Below are positions 45,831 to 56,450 of a stretch of 64,000 nucleotides of DNA, in pieces (the first letter of the stretch is position 1; every line of letters begins with the position of its first letter). Position numbers and translations under genes: made by a program. The DNA is from Talpa occidentalis (lineage: Eukaryota; Chordata; Mammalia; Eulipotyphla; Talpidae). The notes under the pieces were generated by a model. It saw only the letters and a list, made by a program, of their open reading frames with translations, made no database searches and had not been told where the DNA came from. The DNA lies in NCBI RefSeq assembly GCF_014898055.3, contig NW_023601543.1:12795314-12859313 (forward strand), written 5' to 3'.

Positions 45831-46047
45831 TAGTTCTTCTGAGCGATAGATGTAGAACTTCATTACATGCAGCATTTGGAATTGAGTGCATTTCATGGCA
45901 TTAAATTATGTGAGTATTGGTGACATGCACACGCCAACCACGTCACCACAGAGGTTCGCTGGCTAAAGAAATGCTCCTTTTAGAGTGAATATGGGTGATG
46001 CAGTTTCTTGTAACCGTGACAGACTATGTATTCACGATAGAAAGGAC

Positions 46048-46212
46048 TAGATCCTTGTGACTCAAAGTGTGTCCATTGACCAGCCACATAGGCATCATGT
46101 GAGACCTAGTGAGAATTGCAGAGTCCGAGGTCCCACCCCTGTCCTGGTGACTCGGCTGAGATTCCTGGGTGATGGCTTGTAATCCTATAGGTGACTGTAA
46201 TGTTGTTGACCT
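46048..46212 (-). repeat. MER5A (hAT-Charlie MITE)
   Basis: Antisense MER5A: 'tgactcaaagtgtgtccatt', 'gcatcatgtgagacctagtg', 'gaattgcagagtccgaggtc', 'ccacccctgtcctggtgact', 'gattcctgggtgatgg'. Confidence 0.8.
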
Positions 46213-46734
46213 GCACATTCTTCATGTCAGTGTGATTTGATTGTTAGAGTGTCCTAGTTTCCTCAGGATGCATGTAATGTGCACTGTCATTTTTCAGGAG
46301 AGCAGGGAGCCCTAGAGAAGCTGAGTGTTGTGCTTTGGATCGAATGGCCTGCTTAGTGACAGGGCCTCAGATGCCCAAACCCCCGAATCTACCTTCTGAC
46401 ATTGTTGCCCTAATCTGCTTTCTTTTCTGGCATCTGCCATCCATTTATAGCTCTTTTCCCCTTCAAGTCCAAAACAGCCAGCTTTTAGTGTTACCTTTCT
46501 TAGATGTGATAGCAACCGTATCAGGGAAAAATCTAAATGACTGAGTGAATGATGAAAAAGTTTATTTACCAATAGTATTGACTGCTGTTCATGTGTCCTG
46601 TATGAATATTCCAGCTTCCCCGGCGCAAATGGTTCCTCCTAAATCTTCCTCCAGATGGTGCCACCTTATGCAGTGGTTTAAAAACCTTTAGTTGTATTAG
46701 TTTCATTAATGGGGGAGGAAGGGAGAGGAGTGTC
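46213..46734. other. No recognisable feature
   Basis: Unique sequence between two MER5 elements; nothing recognised. Confidence 0.4.
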
Positions 46735-46859
46735 TAGTTTAAAATACAGATTCCTGGGTTCCACATACATGGATTGTGATTCCTGGGTCTGGGAAGCTGC
46801 TCGGGATCTGTGCTTTCAACAAGCTCCCAAGTGATTCTAAGGTACGCAAACCACACTTG
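46735..46859 (+). repeat. MER5-type MITE fragment
   Basis: 'taaaatacagattcctgggt', 'tctgtgctttcaacaagctc' and 'ccaagtgattctaaggtacg' follow the MER5A order; the 5' end is missing. It abuts a MIR. Confidence 0.75.
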
Positions 46860-47076
46860 TAGAAAATTGCTTGGCTTTGGAGTTATACTGCCTGGGTTCG
46901 TATTCAGACTGTGCCGAAGCTGGAAGTCTTTGGACATTAGTTTCCTGGGCTTGGGACAGGGAATAACAGTACTTGCCAGTCAACACGAGGTTGTTGTGAT
47001 GATGATATGAGATAAAGTCAAACCCTCTGCACAGTGTTGAACCCACAGTGAGCACTCAAGAAATGTTACCAATTAT
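46860..47076 (+). repeat. MIR SINE
   Basis: Sense MIR: 'gctttggagttatactgcct', 'gggttcgtattcagactgtg', 'tcaacacgaggttgttgtga', 'tgagcactcaagaaatgtta'. A SINE lies directly at its 3' end. Confidence 0.9.
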
Positions 47077-47081
47077 TATAT

Positions 47082-47352
47082 TTTTAAAGATTTATTTATT
47101 TATGCATACAAGAACTGGGATACTGGGCAGAGGTGTGGGGGTGGTGGTGAAAGGATTCACCAGAGACAGAGTAGGGAGCAGAACAGGCAGATCTACTGAA
47201 ATACACCACTGAGGGGAGCAGCGGGCAAGACAGGAGAGGTCTGCTGTGCCATGTGGGTCACCTCCCTGGCTGGGGATCGAACTCATGCCACAGTGGCTGG
47301 CGATAACTTGATAGCACTGTGTCTTTAACCCCTGCACCACCAGGGAGGCCCC
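47082..47352 (-). mobile_element. Vic-1-like SINE at a MIR 3' end
   Basis: Older subtype ('catacaagaactgggatact'), head 'caccaccagggaggccc'. Flanks 'tattatatttttaaa' (about 47074) and 'tattatttttaaa' (47357-47369) form an imperfect target duplication. Confidence 0.92.
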
Positions 47353-47369
47353 CTGGTATTATTTTTAAA

Positions 47370-48434
47370 TCGAGAGTGTGGTCTTCTGCTTACTAAATGA
47401 CCGGTATTTAAGGATGATTGTCCCCGTGTTCACAATCATGTATTTTCAAATAAGTCAGTTCACCCTTTAAAGCTTAACAATAACACTCTTTTCCTTGGGC
47501 AAGTCTGATCTTCCTCCCCACTGGAATAATTCTTCCTTTTATAGCTCTCCCACTTGTGCCTCCCATAGAAGGTATTTTGTTCTGCACCATATTTTGCATC
47601 TCTCTCTCCCCAGCATGCAAGCTCCTTTAGGACAGGGGTGCTGTTGTGGCCGTCCTGCAGCCCCACTCTTACTCAATGCCCGCAGCCACAGAGATGAGCA
47701 CTGTGTGATACTCAAGGACACATCTGCTGTGCTGACCCCAAGTGCTTGAAGTGAGAGAAGCTTCAACTGACATAGACCAGACCTGTTTACTCTTCACGTC
47801 TCAGCAAGTGGGAGGGGACAGAATAAAATTAGATGCTGGGTCCTCTCTGGCTTGTTTCTTCTGCACGGGGATTAAGAGGAAATAGCCACAAGAAGTGGAA
47901 TTACGAGGAACGCCATGAAGCTACCCCATGGCTATTGTTGTTTTTTAAAACCATAAACAGATGGAGGTCATTTTCTGAAATTGTAACTTAGGTTCTTAGA
48001 GGAAGAAGAAACCCATCCCTGCGAATGGGTGCTCAGGGGGCAGGGGAGAACTCAACTTTGTCTTGGTGGGGGGGGGGGTGGGAATTTCTGCTTGAGTGTT
48101 CAACAGACAAATAAGAGAGGGCGTTTTCCTTCAGGATGTGAAAGAGGAGACTGGTTGATTTTCTACCTTTCAATGGGCTGCTTGAGCGTTTCTAGACAAT
48201 GTGTACCTCCAGATCCTACACTTCACAGAATGTGAATGGGGGATGCATTGCAAGTGGCACATCATGAATTCTTGGGCTGCCAATGGTGAAGGCATTTTAG
48301 TGATCATGCAGAATAAGAAGCACTGTGCACACACCATTGTTCTTTTACTGATTCTCCAAGCATGTCAGTGATGGTTTCTGTGCCTTGAGTTGTGGATTTC
48401 CTGCATTATGTCTCATTCCAAATTGACTAGTATT
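47370..48434. other. No recognisable feature
   Basis: Unique sequence with a G-run at about 48066-48076. Short frames have no recognisable family. Confidence 0.4.
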
Positions 48435-48560
48435 TCTTGGGTTCAAACTCCAGCTCTGCCACTCACTGACTGTGTGACCTTGGGCATGTCCCTTGCCGTT
48501 TATGGCCTCAGTGCCTCTTATAAAAGAAGCAAACTAGATTGGAAGAACTTTAGATCTTTT
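48435..48560 (+). repeat. MIR SINE fragment
   Basis: Sense MIR: 'gttcaaactccagctctgcc', 'gactgtgtgaccttgggcat', 'cctcagtgcctcttataaaa'. Confidence 0.9.
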
Positions 48561-48573
48561 TTTTAGCTCTGAT

Positions 48574-48603
48574 TCTATTTGGGGAGAAATCTCCCCAAAT
48601 AGA
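48574..48603. repeat. Perfect 14-bp hairpin
   Basis: Arms 'tctatttggggaga' (48574-48587) and 'tctccccaaataga' (48590-48603) are exact reverse complements separated by AA. Not a terminator in this eukaryotic setting; it could extrude as a cruciform or fold in RNA. Confidence 0.95.
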
Positions 48604-49369
48604 TCTGTACTATTGCTTTATTGGGGAAATCCATTCTTTCCTAATTTTGAAAGGCTGGCATTATAGCGAGTCAGGTAAGCATGCAAGAAGAATGGTCCAA
48701 TAGAGTCTATAAGGAGGAAGGGAGCAGGGATATATTCTGAAGCATGTTTCTTCTATTAAGTCTATTTTGGTATTCTACACGATATTTGTTCTAAACGACA
48801 CGGCTCACCTTCTACACCAACATGCTAATTAAGACTTGTTCCAAGCAAACACATTCCTCTGATTGAAATCCAAACATATTGATTGCTTAATCTCCATCTG
48901 GAGAGATTCCTTTCTATTTGCTGATGGATGACAATTCTCCCCACCACTTCATCTGGCAACTGGACAGGGGGGTGACACAGGCAGCTCCAAGTCTTGTGGG
49001 CTGAGCCATTAGCTGTGACAGGCAGCCCCAAGTCCTCAGTCACACTGTCATGGCCCTAGCATGGCCCGAGTGAGCAAGATTCTATGTGTCACAGATGCAA
49101 GAAGATTTCTAAACTAGTGGCTTAGTGGCAAGAACCTTTAAACATGGCGGGCCATGGAAAAGCTTTGTGTAGGCTGAGACCTGGAGAGATTTGACGGCAG
49201 AGCATAGCTCCTTGCAGAGAGGATATCTGGGGTCTGAACTGTGTGCTGCTTTTCCACACCCCAGGGTGATAGCAGGAAAGCCTCAGAAGGATTAAAACCC
49301 ATGTATTTATGAGCTAAATTTAATGTTTCCTTCTCTCCAGGAATGCCCAGTGAGAATACCACTTACATT
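48604..49369. other. No recognisable feature
   Basis: Unique sequence; nothing recognised. Confidence 0.4.
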
Positions 49370-49555
49370 TGCACAGAATGCTTGCATTTCACGAAGTACT
49401 TCTACAGGCATTAGCTCATTCCAGTCTTAAAAGTTTAATCATGGGAAACAGTTAAGCCTTTGCTTTTTCCATGTTATAAATGAAGAATCACTTATCTTTA
49501 ATCTCTGACCCTTGGCCCTGCCACCTATGGTTTGAATGCATGATTTCTATGCAGG
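49370..49555 (-). repeat. MIR SINE, decayed
   Basis: Antisense MIR: 'cttctacaggcattagctca', 'catgttataaatgaagaatc', 'tggtttgaatgcatgatttc'. Confidence 0.65.
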
Positions 49556-49619
49556 GTTCCTTATAATCTTTTGAACTGTTCAGTTTATCCAAGGCTGGAG
49601 CTAATGTCTGCAGGTCAAT

Positions 49620-49835
49620 GAGTCATATTGGCTTACATTTATTGAACTCCTACTATGGTCTAGGAAGTTTATGTATTTCTCATTTAATCTTCACAACAGC
49701 CTAATGAGGACAATATTATTATTATTATCCTTACTTTACAGAGGAGGAAAATGAAGCCCAGAGAGGTTGAGAAACTTGTCCAATCTATGTGACAGTATGT
49801 GGCAGACACTCAAATCCAGTCAGTCATGTTCTTAA
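49620..49835 (-). repeat. MIR SINE
   Basis: Antisense MIR, well kept: 'acatttattgaactcctact', 'catttaatcttcacaacagc', a short (ATT)n at about 49711-49727, 'cagaggaggaaaatgaagcc', 'cagagaggttgagaaacttg'. Confidence 0.95.
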
Positions 49836-50385
49836 CCGTGATGTCTTGCAGCTGGCGAACAGCCCCCAACCCTTTCCAGAAAGGTTAAGAAGAGAAGAAG
49901 AGGAATGTGTTTTTACCTCCTGGGCTGTGTTAGTACCAGGGCCCCAAAGGGAAATGTTTTTTCGGGGCAGCTTCCTGGGAGCTGACATGATGCCAGTGTA
50001 GACCACTATGTCCACAGGCCCATTCCTGGGTCCTCCCTGCTCTGGCCCCTCCCTCTGCCCTGGGCAGTCCTTTTTCTTTGGAGCTTCAGCAACAAGCACC
50101 TCTCTCCCTTTTAAGGGAGATATTATTGTAGGGCTGGGTTATTATAGAGAAACATTTCAGATTTAGTATTACTTATTCCTCACTTCTGAAAAGGACTTGA
50201 GGGAATTACAAATGAAAAAATATCTATTAAATAACTTAGAATTTTACAAAATGATCGGAAGCCTTGTAGAAGGAAGCCAAGGGAGGAGAGGCGAAAGCTG
50301 GTTCTGTCAGGAACTTGCAATGGAAGTCTTTTCAGACATTTCAAAAGCGCGCTGAGCCAGGGGACTGCCACTGAGAACACAGAGC
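49836..50385. other. No recognisable feature
   Basis: Unique sequence; nothing recognised. Confidence 0.4.
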
Positions 50386-50470
50386 TGGTTATTCATGGCC
50401 CCTGTCCTCAAGGAGCTCAACATCTAGCAGTGTTAGAATGCACTTGAACACTCCATTTGGCCTTACATTC
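50386..50470 (-). repeat. L2 fragment (weak)
   Basis: 'gcccctgtcctcaaggagct' followed by 'caacatctagcagtg' is the antisense L2 3' phrase. Very short. Confidence 0.5.
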
Positions 50471-50599
50471 AAGCAAAGAAATGACTAGAATGTCATGGAT
50501 TACCTGATAAGTGGAGGAATAGCTGTTCTTCAGAGGAGACAAGTTACCTTTAAAGGTTACGTAATAATGACAAATTATTATGAATTCTAATTGCAAATT

Positions 50600-50770
50600 A
50601 TTGTATCAGTAATAGTTGGTATTCCTTGAGCGCTCATCATGTGCCACCCACGCTGCTAAGCACTTTACTCGCACTGTCCCATTTAATCCTCCCAGTATCC
50701 CCATGAAGTAAGTCTCACTACCCTCCATTGTACAGATGAAGAAATGAAGGGGCCCAGGATTACTGGGTGG
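50600..50770 (-). repeat. MIR SINE
   Basis: Antisense MIR: 'gcgctcatcatgtgccaccc', 'gctgctaagcactttactcg', 'catttaatcctcccagtatc', 'acagatgaagaaatgaaggg'. Confidence 0.94.
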
Positions 50771-51918
50771 ACTCACTCATACTATAAGCAGTGACCTTCA
50801 TGGAGTTTTCTCTGAACATCCAGGCCCGCCATTCATGAGATCGGCACACACATTGCTCTGCCATTTTTGTCTTCTGTGTTACTCTGGCTGGAAGTGGCCA
50901 TGAATATGCTGTCTCCAAGGGCAGTGACTGTAGCCATTGTGCTTCATATTGACATTCGGGACCTAACAGTTCAGAAGATGCAATAACTCTCCTCACATGG
51001 ACCAATTACAGAAAAACTGCCTTTGTAAAGCAGCAGCAGGAGCCAGAACAGGCGCTTCATTATCTGCCTCTGCCCACGGGGAAGTAGCGATGCTGGGGAG
51101 AGGATGATTGGCCTGGGAAATGGCAGGTCTTGGGAGCCACACTTTCAGGGTCACAGAACTCCATGCCCATTTCCAGAATTGGCTTCCCAGGATGCCCTGG
51201 TGCTGGCTTGCCCCCCGCCCCCCACACTGGGATGGGCTCCTGGGGGTTTCTGTCTCAGTGGGATTCCATTGGCAGCCTCCCTCCTCCCCCCAGGGCAGTG
51301 CGCCTCTTGATTTCAGGGCGCTCATTTCCCAGGGCCCTTTTCAGTCCCTGAGAACCGCAGGTTCTCACTCTGGGAGCTTGCAGAGCTAGTACTGACCCAA
51401 GGAGAACAGAGATACTTTCCCCATGGAGGAACTTAATCTAGTGAGTTGTGCCCAGGCAGATAAAGGGTAATTTTGCTCTTTTTCCTATACCTTTCTGAAA
51501 GTTTCTAGCATCCATTAGCCAATGGCTTGGCAGGCTTCTCAGCTCCAAAGCAGAGGCAAAATTCGTTCTCTCTCCTTTTTCCTCATCTAAGATGGAATAT
51601 TCATTGATGCAAAGTGACCCCCCCACCCCATAACTTATCCCAAGAAACAATACTGTCTTATTAGTTAAGCTGAATTGAAGGCCCCATCACCCCAAATGGA
51701 GTAATTGTAAGTCTGGTTTGTTAACAAGATTTTATTTCTATTGATCACATATGGAAAGTTTTGTTTAAAAGGCCTGGGCCTCAAATTCCCTTCTCTCTCA
51801 GACAAAGGCTTCAAGAGTAAGCGAATTTGTGTGTTGAGAGCGGAGAGGGAAGGTGGGCATTCAACAACCTTGTTGCCCTCCTTGATCCAAACAGTTCTTA
51901 CTTATTCTCTCTCGTTCT
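50771..51918. other. No recognisable feature
   Basis: GC-richer than average but without a CpG cluster. Overlapping frames of up to 110 codons at 50993-51389 occur in three frames and both strands at once, as expected for chance frames in GC-rich DNA. Confidence 0.4.
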
Positions 51919-51949
51919 CACACGCGCGTGTGCGCGCACACACACACAC
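51919..51949. repeat. (CA/CG)n alternating tract with palindrome
   Basis: About 31 bp of strict pyrimidine-purine alternation. The first 14 bp, 'cacacgcgcgtgtg' (51919-51932), are a perfect palindrome, and a CA run follows. Such tracts favour left-handed Z-DNA. Confidence 0.93.
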
Positions 51950-52209
51950 CCCTCACACAGGCTTTTCCTCGCTAGAACTTTAGAACTTTCCTTCACTTTG
52001 ACGACATATTCTAGTACCTTCCTTTCAGCACCCCACAATAGCTCTGGTTGCCAGAGCTATTATCTTCTTAACTGCCTTTTGTGGGTTTGCACCATTTAAA
52101 GATGCTCACTCTACACCTCGATTTTCATGGAAAGAAGCGGAACGTTTCTGCACAGAGAGAACACTCCTTCTGTAGGCAACAGACTGGGCACATACTCACT
52201 TAGAGACTG

Positions 52210-52430
52210 TCCACTGTGAAGAGCACTCACACCGGAATGGGAGCCAACCCTTGCCGTATTAGCTATGTGACCTTGAGCAAACCATTTCATTTCTGAGTCT
52301 CAGTTCTTCAGTGAATCATAATTTGAACTTAACCTCACAACATCGTTGTGTGAAGATTGTGTGAAATAAGGCAAGTCATTCATTCAGCCCAGCCCAGAGT
52401 GAGCAACACGTGCTGTTACCACCACACAGC
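52210..52430 (+). repeat. MIR SINE
   Basis: Sense MIR: 'gctatgtgaccttgagcaaa', 'ttctgagtctcagttcttca', 'acatcgttgtgtgaagattg', 'ccagagtgagcaacacg'. Confidence 0.88.
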
Positions 52431-52534
52431 TTGAGCTTAACATTTGGTGCTGAGAATGCCTTGTTTTCTTGACTGTTTCTTTCTTGCTCAGGACTCAGAA
52501 AAAGCTTCTTTATCACCAAATGTTTTTTGTTTTG

Positions 52535-52760
52535 TTTTTTTGTCAAGGTGAAATTCACCTCACATAAAATTCACCAGTGTAAATTGTAGTATTCAGTGGT
52601 ATCTAGCAGAATCATAATGTTGTGTAATTATCATGGTTGTGTGGTTCAAAGCAAATTTACCACCCAAAGAGGAACCCAGTACCCATTAACTGGCCTCTCC
52701 CCCTATGCTGCACTCCTCCAGCTAAAGTACTGACTTTTAACTCTTTCTTTCAGGTGATAA
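52535..52760 (-). repeat. Old L1 3' region
   Basis: Antisense L1M: 'caaggtgaaattcacctcac', 'ataaaattcaccagtgtaaa', 'agtattcagtggtatctagc', 'ttgtgtaattatcatggttg', 'gaacccagtacccattaact'. Confidence 0.92.
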
Positions 52761-53644
52761 ATCATTCCAAAAATCGGAAGAGATTAGGAAGGTGAATTCT
52801 AGATAGTGACAGTTTTCCACAAATTGATCAGAAATGCATTCCTGAAGAGAAACATTCTCCGATATCATAAGACTAACTCAGAAAGAGCAGAACAGAAAAT
52901 TTATACTCTGAGTCAGGGCAATATAGAAATCACCCCTTGCATGCTTGTCTCTCATACTTCAAGTTATGTTCTTTGTCTTGTGGCCACAAGAGAAAAGAGA
53001 CTTGAAACTTTGAGTGAGGGGAGGAACTTTCTAAACCTCCTGTAAACAAATTATGGGAAAGCCCAGGAAGAAGGTCAGCAGGTCAGCCTCTTTGCATTTA
53101 CTTTCCATCCTGCCACATTCCAAGAGAGGAATTTTAGTCTTGGGAGGTATGTTCCAGATAACCCTCAGGGAAAAATTGACCCTTTGAAGTCACTGATTGT
53201 TTCTGCAGCTGTCGATGTCTTCACACCACCCAGGTTGGAGGGACCTAGTTCATCTGCACTCAGGTGCAGCCTGGGAACCACTTCTTTGGGTGGGAAATTT
53301 ATAGGTTTCCCATAGGCGGCTGGGTGAAGAGGGGTCGGGGCTGATGAGTCAGCTGCAAAGGATGAAGGGAGAAACTCCAGTTGACTGCAGACTCAAGAAG
53401 TGGCAAGTAGGACATTTAAGAGGGTTCAATGCTGAAAAGACTCTCAGATTTGGCAAACACAAAGGCCTTGTGCTTGGCTGGTTTGCCTAGCGGGGCTGTG
53501 GCTTCTCCTGCCCTTGGGAACCAAAGTGGGGGCCCTTCCTTGGCAGCCCCCTGGCGTTGTCACTGTCACAGTAGGGTTTTTGATTTTGTGGACCTCCTTG
53601 CTTGTCGTCTGGTCTCTTTGATTCCCATATCATTAAAAAATATA
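52761..53644. other. No recognisable feature
   Basis: Unique sequence; nothing recognised. Confidence 0.4.
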
Positions 53645-54195
53645 TCATTTCCTCCCAGGTTTGTTGAGAGATAATTGACATGTAACATTGTGTAATTTGA
53701 AGGTGTGCAATATAATAATTCATGTGTATATTGCAAAATGATTACCACAATAAGTTAACATTCATTATCCCACATAGTGACCTTTTTTCCCTTATGATGT
53801 GAGCTTTTAAGAACTACTCTCTTAGCAACTTACAAATATACAATACAGCAGTGTTAACTAGTCATCCTGTTGTTCATTACAGTCTAGAATTTACTTATAA
53901 CTGGAAGTTTGCATCTTTTGACCCCTTTCATTCCCACCTCTGGCAACCACAAATCTGATTTCTGTTTCTATGAGTTGGTTTTTATTTTATTTTATTTTAT
54001 TTTATTTTTAGATTTTACACATCAGATCCTAAATTTGTCTTTCTCTGATTTCTGTCACTTAACATGATGCCCCTCAGGTCTATCCATATTCTTGCAAAGA
54101 GCAGGCTTTCTTTCTTGTGATTGAGTAATATTCAATTGTGAATATATACCATATTTTCTTTATCCATTCATCTGTTGATGGGCACGTATGTCATC
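53645..54195 (-). repeat. Old L1 3' region
   Basis: Antisense L1M: 'aggtttgttgagagataatt', 'tgacatgtaacattgtgtaa', 'attgcaaaatgattaccaca', 'acttataactggaagtttgc', 'cacttaacatgatgcccctc', 'ctttatccattcatctgttg'. It includes an (ATTTT)n tract at about 53982-54009. Confidence 0.95.
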
Positions 54196-54260
54196 TTGGA
54201 AGAGAAACCACTTTCTAGGAAACCATGTTCCCGCTTTCTGCAAATTGTCATAGTTTTTTT

Positions 54261-54330
54261 AAAAGAATATATTATTTATTTATATATTTTACATCATTGT
54301 TCATTTTTTAAAATTTTTAAAAAATATTTT
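54261..54330 (-). mobile_element. Very short L1 tail insertion
   Basis: About 70 bp, 'tatatattttacatcattgt' plus A/T-runs, matching the 3' UTR start of the L1 copies at 23698 and 28860. It is enclosed by 'gtcatagtttttt' (54247-54259) and 'gccatagttttta' (54331-54343), which looks like its target duplication. Confidence 0.65.
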
Positions 54331-54480
54331 GCCATAGTTTTTAAGACCAGAGAAGGAAATAGGAAAGACTAACCTACGTTAGCATCCTTGCGTGCATGGG
54401 TGGTGAACAGGGTTTCTCATATTAATTCTAGAAATAAATACATAAGGGAGGTCTGTAACCTAAATGTGCTTCCTCTGCTC

Positions 54481-54661
54481 TGTGGGCCTCCCACCCTTAA
54501 GTTTGCATCAGAATCACTCAGGGTGCCTGCTCAAAATCACATTCCTGGGCCTCAGAGCCCCAGAATCAGAATCTTGGTGGAAGCAGAGAAACAACCCTTG
54601 AGCAAGCACCCCCAAGTGATTCTGATGTAGTTGGTCATCGAATTAGACTTGGAGAATCACT
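54481..54661 (+). repeat. MER5A (hAT-Charlie MITE), near full length
   Basis: 'cttaagtttgcatcagaatc', 'attcctgggcctcagagccc', 'cagaatcagaatcttggtgg', 'caagtgattctgatgtagtt', ending in the terminal 'gagaatcactg'. Confidence 0.85.
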
Positions 54662-56155
54662 GTGCTCAGGAGTCATATGGATGAATGGACCAGAATAATC
54701 TTGATTACTCACAAAAATTGTATCAGGAAGTTAACCGAACAGGAGTGACCCTGAAGTAGGGCTTCTCACTCATTTCTATTTATGCACATTTCCTTCTTTG
54801 CTAAGAGGGTTTTAAATAAGCAGCCATTATTTCTGATTGAAAATGCATTAAGGGAAATTGTAGGACTAGATTTAACAGTTTTCATTTTAACTTCATCCAT
54901 GAGATTAAATTTGAAAAGTGAGAACCCATCTTTGGATTTTAATAAATAGGAATTTCTGAAGGTTTTATGCTCAAGGGTATTTTGTCTTCTCAATGTTTGT
55001 TCATTTTGGGAAGAATGAATTTTGCCTCCTATTCACAGGGTAGGAGATTTAGTGGCTCCCACTGAATTAGTCCTTTCTGTTCCTTGAGGAAAGAGCTTAA
55101 TAAAAATCAGACTGCATTCTGGAAATTGAATGATTTTTTATGTTGCTGCAGTTAGATGGGTTTCTGTAAATGATCCCCAAACATGCTGGTTAAATGTCTC
55201 CTAAAAAGCATAAATATTTCAAACAAAGGGGAAAGCTTCTGAAGAGCCCAAGTCTTATTTTGGCTCCTGGCATGTGACTTTTAGAAGTAGCTTAATAACG
55301 TTGCAGCATTTCCTAAATCACCCCTTCCTAAAAACGAACCTGGAGCTAACTTTTTGCTTGTGGAGGGGAGGAAGGAAAGGGAGGCGGAGGAACACAGATG
55401 TGTACCCTCCCCCAAAGGGCCAGACCCCACCTGGGCTTCCCTGCCCTTTCTCCCAGTTTTGTCTCTAGGACATCCCGACCCCATTCTGCAGCCTCCAACG
55501 TGCACACACAACACAGCATCTGCCTGAGTGCTACATGCTCCAGCTTTGTACCCTGGCTGAGAGCGGTTCAGAGAGAAGTTTCCAGATGCCACTTAGTGAG
55601 CCTCCCAGCCTCCCTTGGTGCTGGAAATCAAAGGCTTATCCAGTGACTGACTCCATGTTTGAGGCTTATTTCTGAAGCCCTCTGGCAACTCTGCAGGAGA
55701 CTCTTCTCTGCTGGCTACTTCTCAGAGGCACTGGCTTTCTGCTGTGGGAAGTTCTTTTGCTGGTAACACATTTGAGGTGAGTTAAAACGGCTTCCTTCCT
55801 CAGATTCAGCTTCCCGTTCCTAAGGGTGAGTTACACAATTTTAATCCTCAGTAGCTGGAGCAGTTAGGGCTTCCCAGGGGACATGCCTTGTGAAGTGTTT
55901 TCCCTTTGGATATTCTGACTGCTTCTAATGAACTGCCCGCTTTATCCGGAGTGGACGGTGCTAGATTGCATCTCTGTGTCCTTACAGCCCTTTTTGCCCC
56001 AAGGGTTTTAAGAGTTTTCTGAGATCACACTTGAGAGCCTTGGACCCAGTGGCATTTTCCTTGTTGTGGATGAAAAACCCTTTCCTGCTTTCCCCTGGAG
56101 CTGTGCTACTTCTGCTCTGGGTCTGCGTGTTTAGGGAAGTGTTTCTTTGGCTCAG
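54662..56155. other. No recognisable feature
   Basis: 1.5 kb of unique sequence. The region 55390-55600 is GC-richer with a 103-codon minus-strand frame (55281-55592), without domain or splice support. Confidence 0.4.
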
Positions 56156-56173
56156 AAAAAACATGCACACATT

Positions 56174-56430
56174 GGCCTCCCTGGTGGCGCAGTGGGTTGA
56201 GCGCAGTGCTGTGAAGCTCTCCGCAGCCTCTGCAGCACCAGTTTGATAACCAGCCGGCCAGGGAGCTACCCACATGGCCCAGCAGACCTCTCCTGTTTTG
56301 CCCGCTGCTCCCCTCAGCAGTGTTTTTGGTCCATCTGCCTGTTCTGTTCCCCACTCTGTCTCTAATGAATCTTCTCACCCTCCTGCGCCTCTGGCCTGTA
56401 CCCCAGTTCTTGTGTAAATGCATAAATCTT
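56174..56430 (+). mobile_element. Vic-1-like SINE, plus strand
   Basis: Intermediate subtype with the clearest tRNA-like head: GGCCTCCCTGGTGGCGCAGT, then GTTGAGCGCAGTGCTGTGAA. Flanks 'acatgcacacatt' (56161-56173) and 'acatacacacatt' (56438-56450) differ at one position. A 223-codon minus-strand frame (56106-56777) runs through it and is not a gene. Confidence 0.95.
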
Positions 56431-56450
56431 AAAAAAAACATACACACATT

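Noticed and set aside
50993..51389. Overlapping 68-110-codon frames in GC-rich DNA as an exon
   Set aside because: Open frames occur in several frames on both strands at once, which reflects low stop-codon density in GC-rich DNA. No CpG island or splice pair is visible.
1857..56430. The repeated ~270-bp units as a CRISPR-like or tandem-array system
   Set aside because: They are dispersed retroposons in both orientations with A-tails and individual target duplications, and no spacer regularity. The genome is mammalian.
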